A stretch of 10,162 nt of DNA from Pseudobdellovibrionaceae bacterium (GTDB lineage Bacteria > Bdellovibrionota > Bdellovibrionia > Bdellovibrionales > JAMPXM01), in NCBI GenBank assembly GCA_022843085.1, contig JALHOI010000070.1, positions 1 through 10,162 of the forward strand, in the 5' to 3' direction. Position numbers and translations under genes: made by a program. Position 1 is the stretch's first letter; each line of letters starts with the position of its first letter. Shown here piece by piece: positions 1 to 6,556 of the stretch. Below the pieces are notes generated by a model, which worked only from the letters and a program-made list of their open reading frames with translations, did no database searches and had not been told where the DNA came from.

Positions 1-213
1 CGACGGCGACTTTTCTATCGTTCGCACCTGGTAGATCATCGTCTTCACGACAGAGACCTTGTATTCAACGAGTTTTTTTTCGCCTTCGTTCTTTAGAACC
101 TTACAGGCCTTAACCTCGGATAAGAACTCGGGGTACTTCTCGTAGTCAGCTGCAATATTAAAAAATTCTTGAGGCGTGCAGTTAAAAGTTTCGATTGCGT
201 GAGCATCAGCCAT
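1..213 (-). CDS. START/SRPBCC-family protein, RatA/COQ10-like (partial)
   Basis: The first 71 residues of a minus-strand gene are visible; the rest lies beyond the left edge. The N-terminus reads MADAHAIETFNCTPQEFFNI followed by AADYEKYPEFLSEVKACKVL. The pattern 'aspartate, two to three residues, YPEFL, then a charged strand' is the typical opening of the RatA/COQ10 subgroup of the SRPBCC (polyketide cyclase/START) fold, which binds hydrophobic ligands. There is no signal peptide, so it should be cytoplasmic. The ATG at 211-213 is preceded by GAGGAATT, a reasonable Shine-Dalgarno. It lies 36 bases after the stop of the cysteine-rich gene and is probably the distal gene of the same operon. The exact ligand or role cannot be given from the fragment. 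Confidence 0.75.
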   Translation of the reverse strand, partial: MADAHAIETFNCTPQEFFNIAADYEKYPEFLSEVKACKVLKNEGEKKLVEYKVSVVKTMIYQVRTIEKSPS

Positions 214-249
214 AATTCCTCGCCTGTCGTTGTCGACTCTCGTGATCAA

Positions 250-537
250 CTATTTCTTTTTAAAAAGTGCCTCGGCGGCCGCTCGTTGTTTCTCGCGTTC
301 GGACAAACCACCCGAAGCGCTGCCGATTTCAAAAAAATCGCAAAAGTTTGATCGGTCCTTTTCTTGTACACGATCGGCTTGTGTTTCGCGGCACTCATTG
401 TAAACCTTGGGATCAAAATGTTTGCAGTTACGACAGACGTGAACGTCGGCGCGACATTTTTCGCACTCTTCGCGTCGTCCGGGTGCACCCGAGAACTCGA
501 TCACATGACTGCAACTGAAACACGTAAGCTTTGCCAC
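250..537 (-). CDS. small cysteine-rich, putative zinc-binding protein
   Basis: A 95-residue protein with three CxxC pairs: CFSC (residues 6-9), CEKC (25-28) and CRNC (35-38), followed by HFDP, another Cys at 49 and one at 66. CxxC pairs at such spacing suggest one or two zinc ribbons or knuckles. The C-terminal third is charged (EREKQRAAAEALFKKK) and probably helical. The start is GTG, nine bases after the glpX stop with no clear Shine-Dalgarno, so translation may be coupled to glpX. No transmembrane segment is seen. I recognise no named family; a conserved hypothetical zinc-ribbon protein is the fair description. Its place between glpX and a START-domain gene gives no firm functional clue. 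Confidence 0.75.
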   Translation of the reverse strand: MAKLTCFSCSHVIEFSGAPGRREECEKCRADVHVCRNCKHFDPKVYNECRETQADRVQEKDRSNFCDFFEIGSASGGLSEREKQRAAAEALFKKK

Positions 538-546
538 CGCTAAAGA

Positions 547-1533
547 CTAAACTCGTGCGCCCGAGTTCAGCAAGCCGTCTGGTTTCCGATCGAGGCAGTG
601 CTCGGCTTCGATCGTGCGAATTGTGCCGGTCGCCGAGCGCATGACAATCGAATGCGTTGTCGCGCGATGGCCGGGTAAAAACTGAACGCCTTTAAGCAAT
701 GGGCCGGTTGTGACTCCGGTCGCGACGAACATGACATTGCCCTTGCAAAGGTCGTGAAGTCGCAACGCTTGATCAAGAGATTTCATTCCCATTTTATCGG
801 CGCGGCGCCGCTCATCTTCAGATCGAAATTTCAGTCGACCTTGAAAATCGCCGCCCATGCAGGCAAGAGCTGCGGCCGAGATAACGCCCTCAGGCGCACC
901 ACCTACGCCGATCAACAGATCGATTCCTGATGTGGGCTGGCCCGTCGCAACCGCAGCTGAAACATCCCCATCGCCGATCAACTGTATTCTGACTCCAGTT
1001 TTTCGAATACGAGCGATTAATTCTTCATGACGAGGTCGGTGAAGAATCACGACCGTAACGTCGGCTGCATCTTTACCTAAACGTTTTGCGACGGCTTTAA
1101 TATTGTCTTCAGGTGACGCGTCGATATCAATCGCACCGCGCGCGCCCGGCCCGCAGGCGATCTTGTCCATGTAAGTGTCAGGGGCATGCAGAAAATTTCC
1201 GCTTTCAGCGAGCGCCATCACCGACGTTGCGCCGACTCCACCTGTTGCACAGATCGTCGTGCCTTCAAGCGGGTCGAGGGCGATGTCGACGGCCGGAACA
1301 TCATCGGCTTCGATACCGACTTTTTCGCCGATGTAAAGCATCGGTGCTTCATCGCGCTCGCCCTCACCGATGACAACAGTACCGTTAATTCGAACACTGT
1401 TGAATGCGCGCCTCATTGCATCGACGGCGGCTTGGTCGGCCGCTTTTTCGTCTCCGCGGCCCATCCAACGCGCGCTGGCAAGAGCCGCAGCTTCTGTGAT
1501 CCGTACGAACTCTAACGCTAAATTTCGATCCAT
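547..1533 (-). CDS. glpX: fructose-1,6-bisphosphatase class II
   Basis: GlpX hydrolyses fructose-1,6-bisphosphate to fructose-6-phosphate and phosphate, the committed step of gluconeogenesis, in the cytoplasm with Mn2+ or Mg2+. The 328 residues match the usual length of the family. Hallmarks run in order: AADQAAVDAM with Asp33; VIGEGERDEAPMLYIGE with Glu57; DIALDPLEGTT with Asp87 and Glu90; LIGDGDVSAA with Asp188 and Asp190; and GVGGAPEGVISAAAL with Glu215. These are the acidic metal and substrate ligands of the Li-sensitive phosphatase fold, and all are present, so the enzyme should be active. The ATG at 1533 starts a protein that aligns with the family N-terminus (MDRNLALEFVRITEAAA), with only a weak CGGG upstream. 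It follows the thioesterase gene by 19 bases and is probably co-transcribed with it. Confidence 0.97.
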   Translation of the reverse strand: MDRNLALEFVRITEAAALASARWMGRGDEKAADQAAVDAMRRAFNSVRINGTVVIGEGERDEAPMLYIGEKVGIEADDVPAVDIALDPLEGTTICATGGVGATSVMALAESGNFLHAPDTYMDKIACGPGARGAIDIDASPEDNIKAVAKRLGKDAADVTVVILHRPRHEELIARIRKTGVRIQLIGDGDVSAAVATGQPTSGIDLLIGVGGAPEGVISAAALACMGGDFQGRLKFRSEDERRRADKMGMKSLDQALRLHDLCKGNVMFVATGVTTGPLLKGVQFLPGHRATTHSIVMRSATGTIRTIEAEHCLDRKPDGLLNSGARV

Positions 1534-1552
1534 TGGCCCGTCATAGCACGGC

Positions 1553-1993
1553 TCACGGCATGCGGGGAGGACTTTTCATTGGCCATTCGTCGCTCCATGG
1601 AAGACTTCTTAAACGCTCGCGCATCTCGAGAGGAAACCGAGTGGGAACAAGCGTTGCTGCGACCATTGGCACTAAATCGGTTTCTCCTATCGCAATGAAC
1701 GCGCCAAGGCGCTCAAGCCACATCGCATAGCGAATCTGAAGCCTTGCTCCATTCAGTCGTGCCTCAAGGCCGATACAAACTTCGTCATCAAACAGCGCAG
1801 GCTTCAAAAACTTCACGTCTAAATGAGTTACGCCTAAAACTTGAGCGCCGTGCGGAATGTGAAATTTCATCAGCCCCAGTTCACGCATCCACGCCACGCG
1901 CGCGACTTCCATAATCCGAACGTAATTCGAATGATGCACGACCTGCATGGCGTCTGTGTCGTAGAACTGAATTCGATAACGATGAAAAAACAC
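1553..1993 (-). CDS. YbgC-like hotdog acyl-CoA thioesterase
   Basis: A 146-residue protein with the 4HBT/YbgC hotdog signature near the N-terminus: FYDTDAMQVVHHSNYVRIME (residues 10-29). Asp14 occupies the position of the catalytic aspartate of the family, and HHSNY matches the usual 'VYHANY' block. Members hydrolyse short- or medium-chain acyl-CoA and, in proteobacteria, often sit in the tol-pal cluster, which is not the case here. The GTG start at 1993 lies one base after the TAA of the PilZ gene (TAACGTG), so translation is probably coupled by re-initiation; no strong Shine-Dalgarno is seen. Substrate specificity cannot be read from the sequence. The C-terminal 20 residues (after about 125) are proline- and arginine-rich and probably not part of the hotdog core. 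Confidence 0.88.
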   Translation of the reverse strand: MFFHRYRIQFYDTDAMQVVHHSNYVRIMEVARVAWMRELGLMKFHIPHGAQVLGVTHLDVKFLKPALFDDEVCIGLEARLNGARLQIRYAMWLERLGAFIAIGETDLVPMVAATLVPTRFPLEMRERLRSLPWSDEWPMKSPPRMP

Positions 1994-1994
1994 G

Positions 1995-2876
1995 TTAGGT
2001 GTCCGGCTGAAGTGTATCGGCGGCTTGAGTTAGAAGAGCGACGAGACCTGAAATAGCGTCGCCGCCGGTTTTCACCTGAAGAGCAACGTCGAGGGCAAAC
2101 AACACCGAATCACGAAGTTCGATCGGACCGGCGTTCTGAACCGCAGGTGCGTTGTGCCTGACAAATCGGACCGCGTTTCCGTGCGAGACCGATGGGGCCA
2201 GTGTGAACTGCTCATCGCCCAGCTGAATGATCGCGCGATCGAGCCGCCCCGAATTCATCCACAAGAAAAAATTGGTGTCGCGCGGACCACAAAACCAAAG
2301 GGTGAAGGTTTCACCTGGCGAAAAGAACGACCGATCGACAGCCCTCATATTCAGACCGATCATTTTCGGATCGAGAAAACGATCAATTGTCAGCCTTCCT
2401 TCGGTTGTAACATCGACAAATTCAAAGGCGAGTACCGTGTTCGAATGACGAGCCAGTGTCGCTTGAACCGAGAACGGTTCAAGCATGCCCACATTCAAAA
2501 CCATCGATTCGGGTTTCATTGTGTCGGGAAAATCGATATCGAGAAGGTCACCGCGCTCTATCGCTACACCTGTGTGGCTTAAATCGACGACGGCATAGGG
2601 CTGACCTCGAAATTGAACCGTAGCCGATGCGATTTCTTGTTGAACGCCCTCACCACCCGCTAAAAGCAAGGCGCGCTTGTAGCGGCGCGGATTGTGATTG
2701 AGCTTCAGTGAGGATGATTGATTTTGCGCCGGTTGGTGTTTCGCGGCTGGTTGCTGGGAAGACGCCATTTCTGCATCGCTCGAGACAGGATCTGAATCAC
2801 CCGACGAAAGTCTGCCGCCAAAAATACGACCCAACGTCATTCGAAGTTTTTTGAAGCCGTCTCCAGTTGCTGCCAT
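1995..2876 (-). CDS. PilZ-domain protein (probable c-di-GMP receptor)
   Basis: From the ATG at 2876 the protein has 293 residues. After a polar, low-complexity linker (SSQQPAAKHQPAQNQSSS) comes a PilZ domain: RRYKR supplies the RxxxR arm, and VVDLSHTGVAI, beginning 29 residues on, supplies DxSxxG. Both motifs that hold c-di-GMP are intact. The domain ends with FEFVDVTTEGRLTIDRFL, a common PilZ ending. The remaining ~110 residues (from DPKMIGLNMR) form a second, unrecognised domain with alternating strands. The open frame continues upstream to a TTG at 2912, but a promoter-like TTGACG-17-TGTGAT lies in that stretch and points to 2876 as the start. It is probably the first gene of the leftward operon and faces the cyclic-nucleotide-binding membrane protein across a short divergent region. 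The output partner is unknown. Confidence 0.85.
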   Translation of the reverse strand: MAATGDGFKKLRMTLGRIFGGRLSSGDSDPVSSDAEMASSQQPAAKHQPAQNQSSSLKLNHNPRRYKRALLLAGGEGVQQEIASATVQFRGQPYAVVDLSHTGVAIERGDLLDIDFPDTMKPESMVLNVGMLEPFSVQATLARHSNTVLAFEFVDVTTEGRLTIDRFLDPKMIGLNMRAVDRSFFSPGETFTLWFCGPRDTNFFLWMNSGRLDRAIIQLGDEQFTLAPSVSHGNAVRFVRHNAPAVQNAGPIELRDSVLFALDVALQVKTGGDAISGLVALLTQAADTLQPDT

Positions 2877-2883
2877 CAGCCCT

Positions 2884-2912
2884 ATCACACCGGCCACAAG
2901 CTTGAACGTCAA
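2884..2912 (-). promoter_or_regulatory. candidate sigma70-type promoter of the PilZ operon
   Basis: On the minus strand, TTGACG (2912-2907), a 17-base spacer and TGTGAT (2889-2884) match the -35 and -10 consensus at 5/6 and 4/6. The ATG at 2876 lies only seven bases after the -10 box, so the transcript would begin at or next to the start codon (leaderless). It overlaps the possible upstream TTG start. Judged by eye only. Confidence 0.4.
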
Positions 2913-2944
2913 CCTTCGATTGCGTTTTGCTCACTTCTTTTCCT

Positions 2945-2975
2945 TTGATTCTCGGTACCTACGTCTCTGTAAGAT
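2945..2975 (+). promoter_or_regulatory. candidate promoter of the cNBD membrane protein gene
   Basis: TTGATT (2945-2950), a long 19-base spacer and TAAGAT (2970-2975) precede the ATG at 2981 by five bases. If used, the mRNA would be leaderless. The spacer is outside the usual 16-18 range, so this is weaker than the other candidates. Confidence 0.28.
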
Positions 2976-2980
2976 ACGTT

Positions 2981-5104
2981 ATGCCGATCAATGAAAGCCC
3001 GAACTCGAATTCGTCTCTACACACCTCGATGCCTTCGCTTCAACATGCTCGGCCGCGGCTTAAAGCTGGCCACATTTTTGGCTCACTTGTTTCGACGAGC
3101 CAAGACGGGCCGCTACTTTTTGAAACCTCCGACGGAGCTCGCCAAGTTTCGCTTCCTACTTACGCGAACGATATTCTTCCGCTTCTCGACGGTTCACGCA
3201 CAATACCTGACATACTTGAGACGCTTCATCGCGCGCACGGCCGCGTTCGTTTTAAGTCGTTTTTCTCGACGCTTCAAAAGCTTCAGACTCAAGGATGCCT
3301 CGACGGCACTGAAGCGCTCGAGACACCCGCAGCAAAGGCCCGTATCGAAATGTTCGAACGCGAATCGATTTGGCTGACGCGTCCGATTTTCTCAATGAAC
3401 CTTGTGTCTGGAAAAATGGTGTCCGAGCCATCAGTTCTTGCATTTAGCCTATTTGCGGTCGGCACCCTGATTGTTACGCTTTCGTTCTTGTTGGGATCAA
3501 TCGGCCTGGGTTACGTCAACGTACCCTCGGGCTTTTTACGAATTCAAGATAGCTATGTTAAAGGTCTTCTTTTCTTCTTCGCAGCTGCTTCGATTTTAGT
3601 GACCGCAAAGACGATGATCAAAGCTATCCTGTCAATGCTGTTAACAGGCTCCAGAAGCTCACTGAATCTTGAACTCGGACTTTTCTCATTTGTGCTGCGA
3701 AGCTACGACGACAAGATCTATATGGCGGGAGGACGCACGCTCGGAACTCTCGCGTTTGCGGCCGTCGCATCGTCGTACTTTTTTATTTTCGCTGTCGCCT
3801 CAGCCGCTGCGCCCCACTGGTCAAGACTTGATGATCTGTTTTGGGTTTCACTGATTCTGGCCCTGATCGATCTCAATCCGTTTCGCAAGTCTGAACTCTC
3901 AAGCTTTTTTAACATCGTTTATAATCAACGATCGTCGGCGCAACTACTTCCGTATCTTCAAAATCGTGGCGTTTTAGATTTTCAGGTGAACGATCGATAT
4001 CTCGATGTTGGCGTCTACACGGCTTACTCTTCGGTCGCCATGATCTGGACGATGTTGGGCTACAATGTTCTTCTTGCGTTAATCAATCGAAACGATGCCA
4101 TTTTAATTACAACGATGCTCGCGTCGTTCAAAGACGGGCCGTTAGCCGAACTATTAGCCGCTTCGATTCTTATTCTCGCACTTGGCTTAAGTTTTCTCTA
4201 CCTCATCGTAGATCTCGTTCGCACTCTTGCGAAAAATGTTCTCTTCCCAATGAGTTCGAGCCGATTTTCAAAAAGATCGAAAAAGAAAATCACTCCGCAC
4301 GTTCTTGAGAATGTCGAGGCAATTGCACAGTCGATTTTGAAGATTCCCCTCTTCACGGGTCTGCATCCGGACGCCGTTCTATTTTTGCTTTCAAAAGGTG
4401 AAGCTCGCACGGTGCCGAAAGGTACTCACATCGTGGTTCAAGGAACTTCAAGTACCGAACTCTATGTGCTCATCGAGGGGCAAGTCGCAGTTGTCCGGCG
4501 GCACAAAACGGGAGCAGCAGAGGAACTAACGTCACTTCAGGCTCCGACGGTTTTTGGAGAAAATACGATACTTGCTAACAAACAGCGCTCGGCTGACGTC
4601 ATTGCGACAGAAACCTCGATAGTTATCGCGATTCCGCGAAAGGCGATCGACGAACTGATTCATCACTCGGTGCTTAGAACCGAAGCCGAGGTCTTGCTCG
4701 ATCGAATGATTCTGGGGCAATACGTCGCTTCGAGTGAGCTTTTTAAAGATGCACCAAGTGAAGTGGTGAGTCTGTTTTTCAATGAAGGAACCATCGTCAA
4801 CGTCGCGACCGGTCGGCACATCATCGAGCAAGGACGGACAGACAAAGATTTTTATCTTTTGATTCGCGGTTCGGTCGACGTCATCCACAATGGCCAAATC
4901 GTATCTCGGCTTCAGCAAGGTGATTTTTTCGGCGAGATGGCGCTCATCATGAACGCCCCGCGCTCGGCGACCATCATGACCCGCGAACCTTGCCGACTCC
5001 TAAAACTCACATCGGCACAATTTTGGCGCGTACTTTCTCAGCACGCGTCGATCGCTCTCTACCTCGAGACAGTGTCTGAAATCCGCATCGGAGAAATTGC
5101 ATGA
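2981..5104 (+). CDS. membrane protein: PqqD/RRE-like N-terminus, degenerate M50-like core, two cNMP-binding domains
   Basis: From ATG 2981 the protein has 707 residues; the frame is open up to a TTG at 2927, but 2981 fits the promoter better. Residues ~60-110 (LPLLDGSRTIPDILETLHRA and following) resemble the winged-helix PqqD/RRE fold. Residues ~150-415 hold about six membrane segments (near 152-177, 194-217, 253-278, 283-298, 345-368, 388-412). The arrangement recalls PqqD-fused M50 site-2-type proteases: NPFRKSEL (299-306) sits where they carry NPLLxxDG, and AKTMIKAIL (209-217) where they carry HELGHA. The HExxH ligands thus read K210, T211, K214 and the Asp reads E305, so proteolysis is unlikely. 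Two cyclic-nucleotide-binding domains follow (~453-565 and ~585-700); the second has the textbook FGEMALIMNAPRSATI with E652 and R661, the first FGENTILANKQRSADV. Probably a ligand-gated inner-membrane sensor or scaffold. It overlaps the next gene by ATGA. Confidence 0.82.
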   Translation: MPINESPNSNSSLHTSMPSLQHARPRLKAGHIFGSLVSTSQDGPLLFETSDGARQVSLPTYANDILPLLDGSRTIPDILETLHRAHGRVRFKSFFSTLQKLQTQGCLDGTEALETPAAKARIEMFERESIWLTRPIFSMNLVSGKMVSEPSVLAFSLFAVGTLIVTLSFLLGSIGLGYVNVPSGFLRIQDSYVKGLLFFFAAASILVTAKTMIKAILSMLLTGSRSSLNLELGLFSFVLRSYDDKIYMAGGRTLGTLAFAAVASSYFFIFAVASAAAPHWSRLDDLFWVSLILALIDLNPFRKSELSSFFNIVYNQRSSAQLLPYLQNRGVLDFQVNDRYLDVGVYTAYSSVAMIWTMLGYNVLLALINRNDAILITTMLASFKDGPLAELLAASILILALGLSFLYLIVDLVRTLAKNVLFPMSSSRFSKRSKKKITPHVLENVEAIAQSILKIPLFTGLHPDAVLFLLSKGEARTVPKGTHIVVQGTSSTELYVLIEGQVAVVRRHKTGAAEELTSLQAPTVFGENTILANKQRSADVIATETSIVIAIPRKAIDELIHHSVLRTEAEVLLDRMILGQYVASSELFKDAPSEVVSLFFNEGTIVNVATGRHIIEQGRTDKDFYLLIRGSVDVIHNGQIVSRLQQGDFFGEMALIMNAPRSATIMTREPCRLLKLTSAQFWRVLSQHASIALYLETVSEIRIGEIA

Positions 5105-5508
5105 TGATTAGCGCGCTCGCAAAACTGATTCCGCTCGCGACAATTGTAGGCGGGGCCGCCGCTTCGAGTCCAAAACTCAAAGCGCAAATCGCGAAAGTTA
5201 TGCAAACAACCGAAGTCGTCGCCACCCAGCAAGAGATTAGCGAGATTTCGAAAATGGTTTACATCGATACCATCGACGGCACGCATCCTCGAGTTGAAAA
5301 CTTCGAGAGCTATTTAAAAACAAATATGCGAACAACCAATGGCACTCAGCGAGACACATCGAAAGACCAATGGGGCCAAGCCTATAGGCTCGCCTACAGT
5401 CGTCTGCGAAACGAACTCGTCGTGTCGAGTGCCGGGCCCGATCAACAGCACGATACGGCGGATGATATTCGGGGAAGTTATCCGCTAGAGTCCGGAGTCC
5501 AAATTTAG
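5101..5508 (+). CDS. exported protein with GspG-like C-terminal calcium-loop motif
   Basis: A 135-residue protein whose ATG overlaps the TGA of the preceding gene (ATGATGATT; ATG 5104 is an alternative), so the two are translationally coupled. Residues 5-25 are hydrophobic and small-residue-rich (ALAKLIPLATIVGGAAASS), like a signal peptide or a single membrane anchor; there is no prepilin-type GFTLxE cleavage motif. The C-terminal half carries DQWGQAYRL (residues 89-97) and SAGPDQQHDTADDI (110-123). These match the 'DPWGxPY...GPDGxxGTxDDI' ending of type II secretion major pseudopilins (GspG), whose aspartates bind calcium. This is a pseudopilin C-terminal module without the pilin N-helix. 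Coupling suggests it works with the cNBD membrane protein. The function is unknown. Confidence 0.75.
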   Translation: MMISALAKLIPLATIVGGAAASSPKLKAQIAKVMQTTEVVATQQEISEISKMVYIDTIDGTHPRVENFESYLKTNMRTTNGTQRDTSKDQWGQAYRLAYSRLRNELVVSSAGPDQQHDTADDIRGSYPLESGVQI

Positions 5509-5724
5509 TTGTGTTGTTGGCGGGCAGGGCGAGTTCGTGTTTTTCGCGACGCGGTCATCCTGACCTCGCCCGATCGGCTCGGGCCCTCCACGGCCCTCGG
5601 GTCGCGCGTACGCAACCACACCTATCGGGAGGTCGCGAAAAACCCGAGCCCGCCCCGCCCGTACCCCCCCCGTCAAAATTTGCCACCTGGGGGATGGGAA
5701 CCGATTCGGGGGACATTAAAACTT
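5509..5724. other. GC-rich non-coding region
   Basis: About 215 bases between the pseudopilin-like gene and the 28-bp repeats hold no convincing gene. Open frames exist on both strands but are rich in Arg, Pro and Gly, as expected from GC-rich non-coding DNA. The section 5519-5670 is much richer in G and C than its surroundings and contains several hairpins (separate entry). At 5685-5719 there is an AT/GC mixed stretch with GGGAACCGATTCGGGGGACA, a motif style that reminds me of the ends of REP-type elements; I cannot verify this. Confidence 0.6.
5519..5660. repeat. nested inverted repeats, possible REP/MITE-like element or structured RNA
   Basis: The outer arms GTTTTTCGCGAC (5539-5550) and GTCGCGAAAAAC (5632-5643) are perfect 12-base complements. 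Flanking GGCGGGCAGGGC and its imperfect complement (near 5650-5660) extend them. Between the arms lie GGTCA/TGACC (5553-5557 and 5561-5565), CCCGA/TCGGG (5569-5573 and 5579-5583), GGGCC/GGCCC (5581-5585 and 5592-5596) and the palindrome GCGTACGC (5605-5612). ATCGGGAGGTC near the right arm also complements GACCTCGCCCGAT near the left with small gaps. The whole could fold into a large cruciform or RNA stem with side hairpins. No protein is associated. Confidence 0.6.
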
Positions 5725-5752
5725 GGGCTGCCGGCTTCGCCGGTCGCTCGTT
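5725..5752. repeat. 28-bp direct repeat, copy 1
   Basis: GGGCTGCCGGCTTCGCCGGT followed by CGCTCGTT. It repeats at 5767-5794 with two C/T differences. Each copy contains a small hairpin, CCGGC-TTC-GCCGG in this one. The copies start 42 bases apart. Read on the minus strand it encodes ERPAKPAA, almost the same peptide as the end of the YceD-like protein. Confidence 0.8.
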
Positions 5753-5758
5753 CACACG

Positions 5759-6346
5759 TTAACCCCGGGCTGCCGGCTTTGCCGGTCGCTTGTTGTACTG
5801 CTTTTTTTCTAGCTGAAAGTCTTTGAGCATTGCGAATGGCGATTTCGCTTCGTCGGCTTTTGCAAACTCGGCGGCGAGTTCGGCGCGCTTTGCGGTGGCT
5901 TCTTCTAAGTGTTCGCAATCGGGGTCACCGCAGGCAGGATAGAGAGGTTCAGAGATTGCGACGAGCTCGTGAATGAATTCGCCGATCTCGAAAACGCCGT
6001 CTTTGTAGGTGGCCGAGGCATCGACCTCGCCTAGGAAATCGACTGAACCGCTTCCGTGCACGTGGTGTGTTTCGCGGTCGACCTCGGGCTGCTCGATCAA
6101 TATTTCTTTGAAGGATTTGTTGAGAGGTAAATTCAGATCCCAACCGCACAGCGAGCAAAGCTCGGCCATTGATGTGACTAACTTTCCTTCCATTTCGAAC
6201 GCATTGCCGAGGGGGCGTATCGTCACATCGACTCGGTATGGAGCCTTTGCCAACAAATCTTTTAGAGAGGAATTCAGCTCGCCGGTTTCGCGTGTGAAAG
6301 AAAATTGTCGGCCGTCTTCGGGTATTTCATTGAGTCTGATTTTCAT
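5759..6346 (-). CDS. YceD/DUF177-family protein
   Basis: A 195-residue protein with the layout of YceD (DUF177), a family linked to 23S rRNA accumulation and usually encoded just before rpmF (ribosomal protein bL32). Cys64 and Cys67 (CSLCGWDLNLPL) form the central pair and match the 'C..C...' block after the first beta region; IGEFIHELVAISEPLYPACG (residues 121-140) and DPDCEHL give the second pair, Cys139 and Cys144, as in the family. No rpmF follows: downstream are only the repeats. The last ten residues (KRPAKPAARG) come from a 28-bp repeat and are probably not native to the family. The ATG at 6346 has no Shine-Dalgarno, but a good promoter ends ten bases upstream, so the mRNA may be leaderless. 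Confidence 0.85.
   Translation of the reverse strand: MKIRLNEIPEDGRQFSFTRETGELNSSLKDLLAKAPYRVDVTIRPLGNAFEMEGKLVTSMAELCSLCGWDLNLPLNKSFKEILIEQPEVDRETHHVHGSGSVDFLGEVDASATYKDGVFEIGEFIHELVAISEPLYPACGDPDCEHLEEATAKRAELAAEFAKADEAKSPFAMLKDFQLEKKQYNKRPAKPAARG
5767..5794. repeat. 28-bp direct repeat, copy 2 (overlaps yceD 3' end)
   Basis: GGGCTGCCGGCTTTGCCGGT followed by CGCTTGTT; differs from copy 1 at two positions. It lies inside the reading frame of the yceD-like gene and encodes most of its last ten residues (KRPAKPAARG), suggesting that the repeat arrived at, or grew into, the end of the gene. Confidence 0.8.
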
Positions 6347-6355
6347 AGCTGAACG

Positions 6356-6384
6356 AGACTAAGGTCCCATAAAAAAAGAGTCAA
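6356..6384 (-). promoter_or_regulatory. candidate promoter of the yceD-like gene
   Basis: On the minus strand, TTGACT (6384-6379), a 17-base spacer containing a T7 run, and TAGTCT (6361-6356). The ATG (6346-6344) begins ten bases beyond the -10 box, leaving at most a few untranslated bases. This agrees with the missing Shine-Dalgarno. Confidence 0.45.
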
Positions 6385-6393
6385 TTCGCAAGG

Positions 6394-6474
6394 ATGAGCT
6401 CCTCTCGAAGCAGCAAAGATGACAGGGTTGAAAAAGAGCTGATCGAAGAGACGACCGGTGTGGGCCCGTCTTAA
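6394..6474 (+). CDS. possible 26-residue small protein
   Basis: ATG 6394 to TAA 6474 encodes MSSSRSSKDDRVEKELIEET plus TGVGPS: serine-rich start, then a charged, helix-prone stretch. AAGG lies directly next to the ATG, too close for a normal Shine-Dalgarno. It stands in the gap between the divergent yceD-like gene and the secreted-protein gene. The composition is protein-like but the evidence is slight, and it may be chance. Confidence 0.2.
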   Translation: MSSSRSSKDDRVEKELIEETTGVGPS

Positions 6475-6556
6475 ACGATTTGAGTCTACAATCCGTTTCT
6501 CCGAAGAAGATATTTGAGGCTAGTTTCAAAGTTAGGGTTTCAAGCTGTTCGCATGT

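Noticed and set aside
2154..2582. 142-codon plus-strand open frame within the PilZ gene
   Set aside because: A shadow of the minus-strand gene, which has recognisable domain motifs.
5509..5826. Several Arg/Pro/Gly-rich open frames on both strands
   Set aside because: They result from the GC-rich inverted repeats, have no start signals and resemble no protein. A bL32 (rpmF) gene was looked for here and not found.
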